51,429 bases of DNA from CAYOLL01 sp964404765 [NCBI: uncultured Gemmatimonadota bacterium]. Its GTDB lineage: Bacteria; 4572-55. The notes under the pieces are model-generated. The model made no database searches, was not told where the DNA came from, and saw nothing but the letters and a program-made list of their open reading frames with translations. Position 1 is the stretch's first letter, and every line of letters starts with the position of its first letter. This document shows positions 50,523 through 51,429 of this stretch, one piece after another. The stretch lies in the NCBI GenBank assembly GCA_964404765.1, contig CAYOLL010000004.1:34415-85843 (forward strand), in the 5' to 3' direction. The translations under genes and the position numbers were made by a program.

Positions 50523-51347
50523 TTAAATATCATACTCAACATATATACTGACATCATTTTCGTTTATTTGTCTAACAACAAAAACTCTTTCCGTGCGCAT
50601 GTTATCAATTGGATTATGAATCTCTATAATTTTACCGCGCTTGTTCTTGACATAAATGGCGCGTTGAAATAGATGGCGCGTAGATTCGCTTGGGTAAAGA
50701 AGAGCGTTCAAAACCACAAATCCTTCAAACACACCTGTATTCCTAACAATTATTTCAGCGCCATTACCTTCCCAATAGCTATGTCTAATGAATGTGATGT
50801 CATACTCAAACTGTTGAATGATTTGAGAATGAGAATTTTCACCATCCGCCTCATTGTCAATGCGCCGCTTTTTACTTGTTGGCAATAAATAATAGGCCGC
50901 GTAATCTTCAAGAATTTGAGGAAATTCGTAAATTTCGTATATTCTTTTTGGTAAACGTGTCAATGGCGGGGGCGGCAGCTTTGACAAATAAGCGCTAAAA
51001 ATATATCCGGCGCTTTCTTTGTAAGCAGCTTTTACCCAATTTCCTTCAATCCAGCCAAATTTTATTTTCTCAGGCAACCACTCAACAACTTCAACTCGCG
51101 CCCCATAGGGAATAATGTGCATCGCTTGTGATGTTTGAGACGGTCTTTCACGCAGCTTTAACCCGTTGATTGCTAATACATTAAGCGAGTCCAAATTCAC
51201 ATCAGAGAGATTTGCAAAAGATGTGCGCAATGCGCGTGGATTATTACTTTCGGGCAATTTCACAGTTTTTGGCATTGTTGTGCAACATACGCACCAACAC
51301 ACTATTAACAAGACCGTATTTGTTACACTTGTAAAGTTTACCGGCAT
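50523..51347 (-). CDS. Exported SH3-domain protein, probable lipoprotein
   Basis: A 274-residue protein. The N-terminus has a hydrophobic stretch with clustered cysteines (VLLIVCWCVCCTTM), so it is either a lipoprotein or membrane-anchored. Residues 57-120 fit a bacterial SH3 (SH3_3) domain: AINGLKLRERPSQTSQAMHI, IPYGARVEVVEWLPEK, WIEGNWVKAAYK and SAGYIFSAYLSKLP. These domains bind peptidoglycan or peptides. The C-terminal 150 residues (FEYDITFIRHSYWEGNGAEI) are of unknown function. Base composition is more AT-rich than the napA gene, so it may be a separate acquisition. The 81 bases to the right edge hold nothing clear. Confidence 0.75.
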   Translation of the reverse strand: MPVNFTSVTNTVLLIVCWCVCCTTMPKTVKLPESNNPRALRTSFANLSDVNLDSLNVLAINGLKLRERPSQTSQAMHIIPYGARVEVVEWLPEKIKFGWIEGNWVKAAYKESAGYIFSAYLSKLPPPPLTRLPKRIYEIYEFPQILEDYAAYYLLPTSKKRRIDNEADGENSHSQIIQQFEYDITFIRHSYWEGNGAEIIVRNTGVFEGFVVLNALLYPSESTRHLFQRAIYVKNKRGKIIEIHNPIDNMRTERVFVVRQINENDVSIYVEYDI

Positions 51348-51429
51348 CGCTAAATCTCATTTTGGAGAGAATTGTGTACTAGTCAACAACCTTTAGAACA
51401 CTTTCGTCGCTCGAATTCGTTAGGCGAGA

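Overview
The window looks like a Gram-negative bacterium of moderate GC. It has outer-membrane porin and OmpA-type proteins, LolC/E-like lipoprotein sorting and Tat-exported respiratory enzymes. Three large secreted proteins end in the NPF/NPL-type Ig-like (FlgD-like) domain that serves as a type IX-style sorting signal in the FCB superphylum and allied candidate phyla (Calditrichota, KSB1, Zixibacteria). The clearest promoters are of the TTGACA-17-TATAAT kind, which argues against a true Bacteroidota. The phylum assignment is an inference.

Layout. 1-4340 (mostly minus): a B12-binding radical SAM enzyme running off the left edge, malQ, rpmE, then an HU/IHF-type protein on plus. 4341-14046 (plus): a secreted metalloprotease, an RsbW-like kinase, a LolC/E-like permease, an Rpn/YhgA-type nuclease with a GLEQ repeat, a lytic transglycosylase-like protein, a GH113-like lipoprotein and a porin. 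14237-24382: a membrane adenylate cyclase, a decayed DNA methyltransferase, arginase, a peroxiredoxin, a giant soluble-adenylyl-cyclase-like protein, a YadA-head/S74 surface protein, an unknown gene and a broken cyclic-nucleotide-binding domain. 24470-28821: an AroK-AroB fusion with aroQ, then ruvX and a GGDEF-like protein on minus, and a STAS antagonist. 28921-38192: two secreted sorting-domain proteins, a broken LamG domain, a GT-C-like membrane protein, a truncated methyltransferase and a YfhO protein. 38315-50449 (minus): a respiratory cluster.

The respiratory cluster reads napA, a 38-residue ORF, a Nudix hydrolase, a four-heme NapB-like gene with an in-frame stop, a tetraheme cytochrome, mntA-hepT, a frameshifted gene, an S9 peptidase, a decayed antitoxin, an ActB-like multi-cluster Fe-S protein, an OmpA protein and NrfD. 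No NapC is present. The NrfD/Fe-S pair is the obvious candidate for passing quinol electrons through cytochromes to NapA. Toxin-antitoxin and hydrolase genes interrupt the cluster, and napB looks broken, so it may be rearranged or decaying.

The window is unusually rich in short palindromic repeats of several families. They lie between genes and also, in frame, inside genes. The giant cyclase gene carries three families and the S74 gene one. Signalling genes (two cyclases, cNMP fragment, GGDEF, RsbW-like, STAS) are frequent. Boundaries rest on reading frames, ribosome binding sites and motifs only; no database search was possible.
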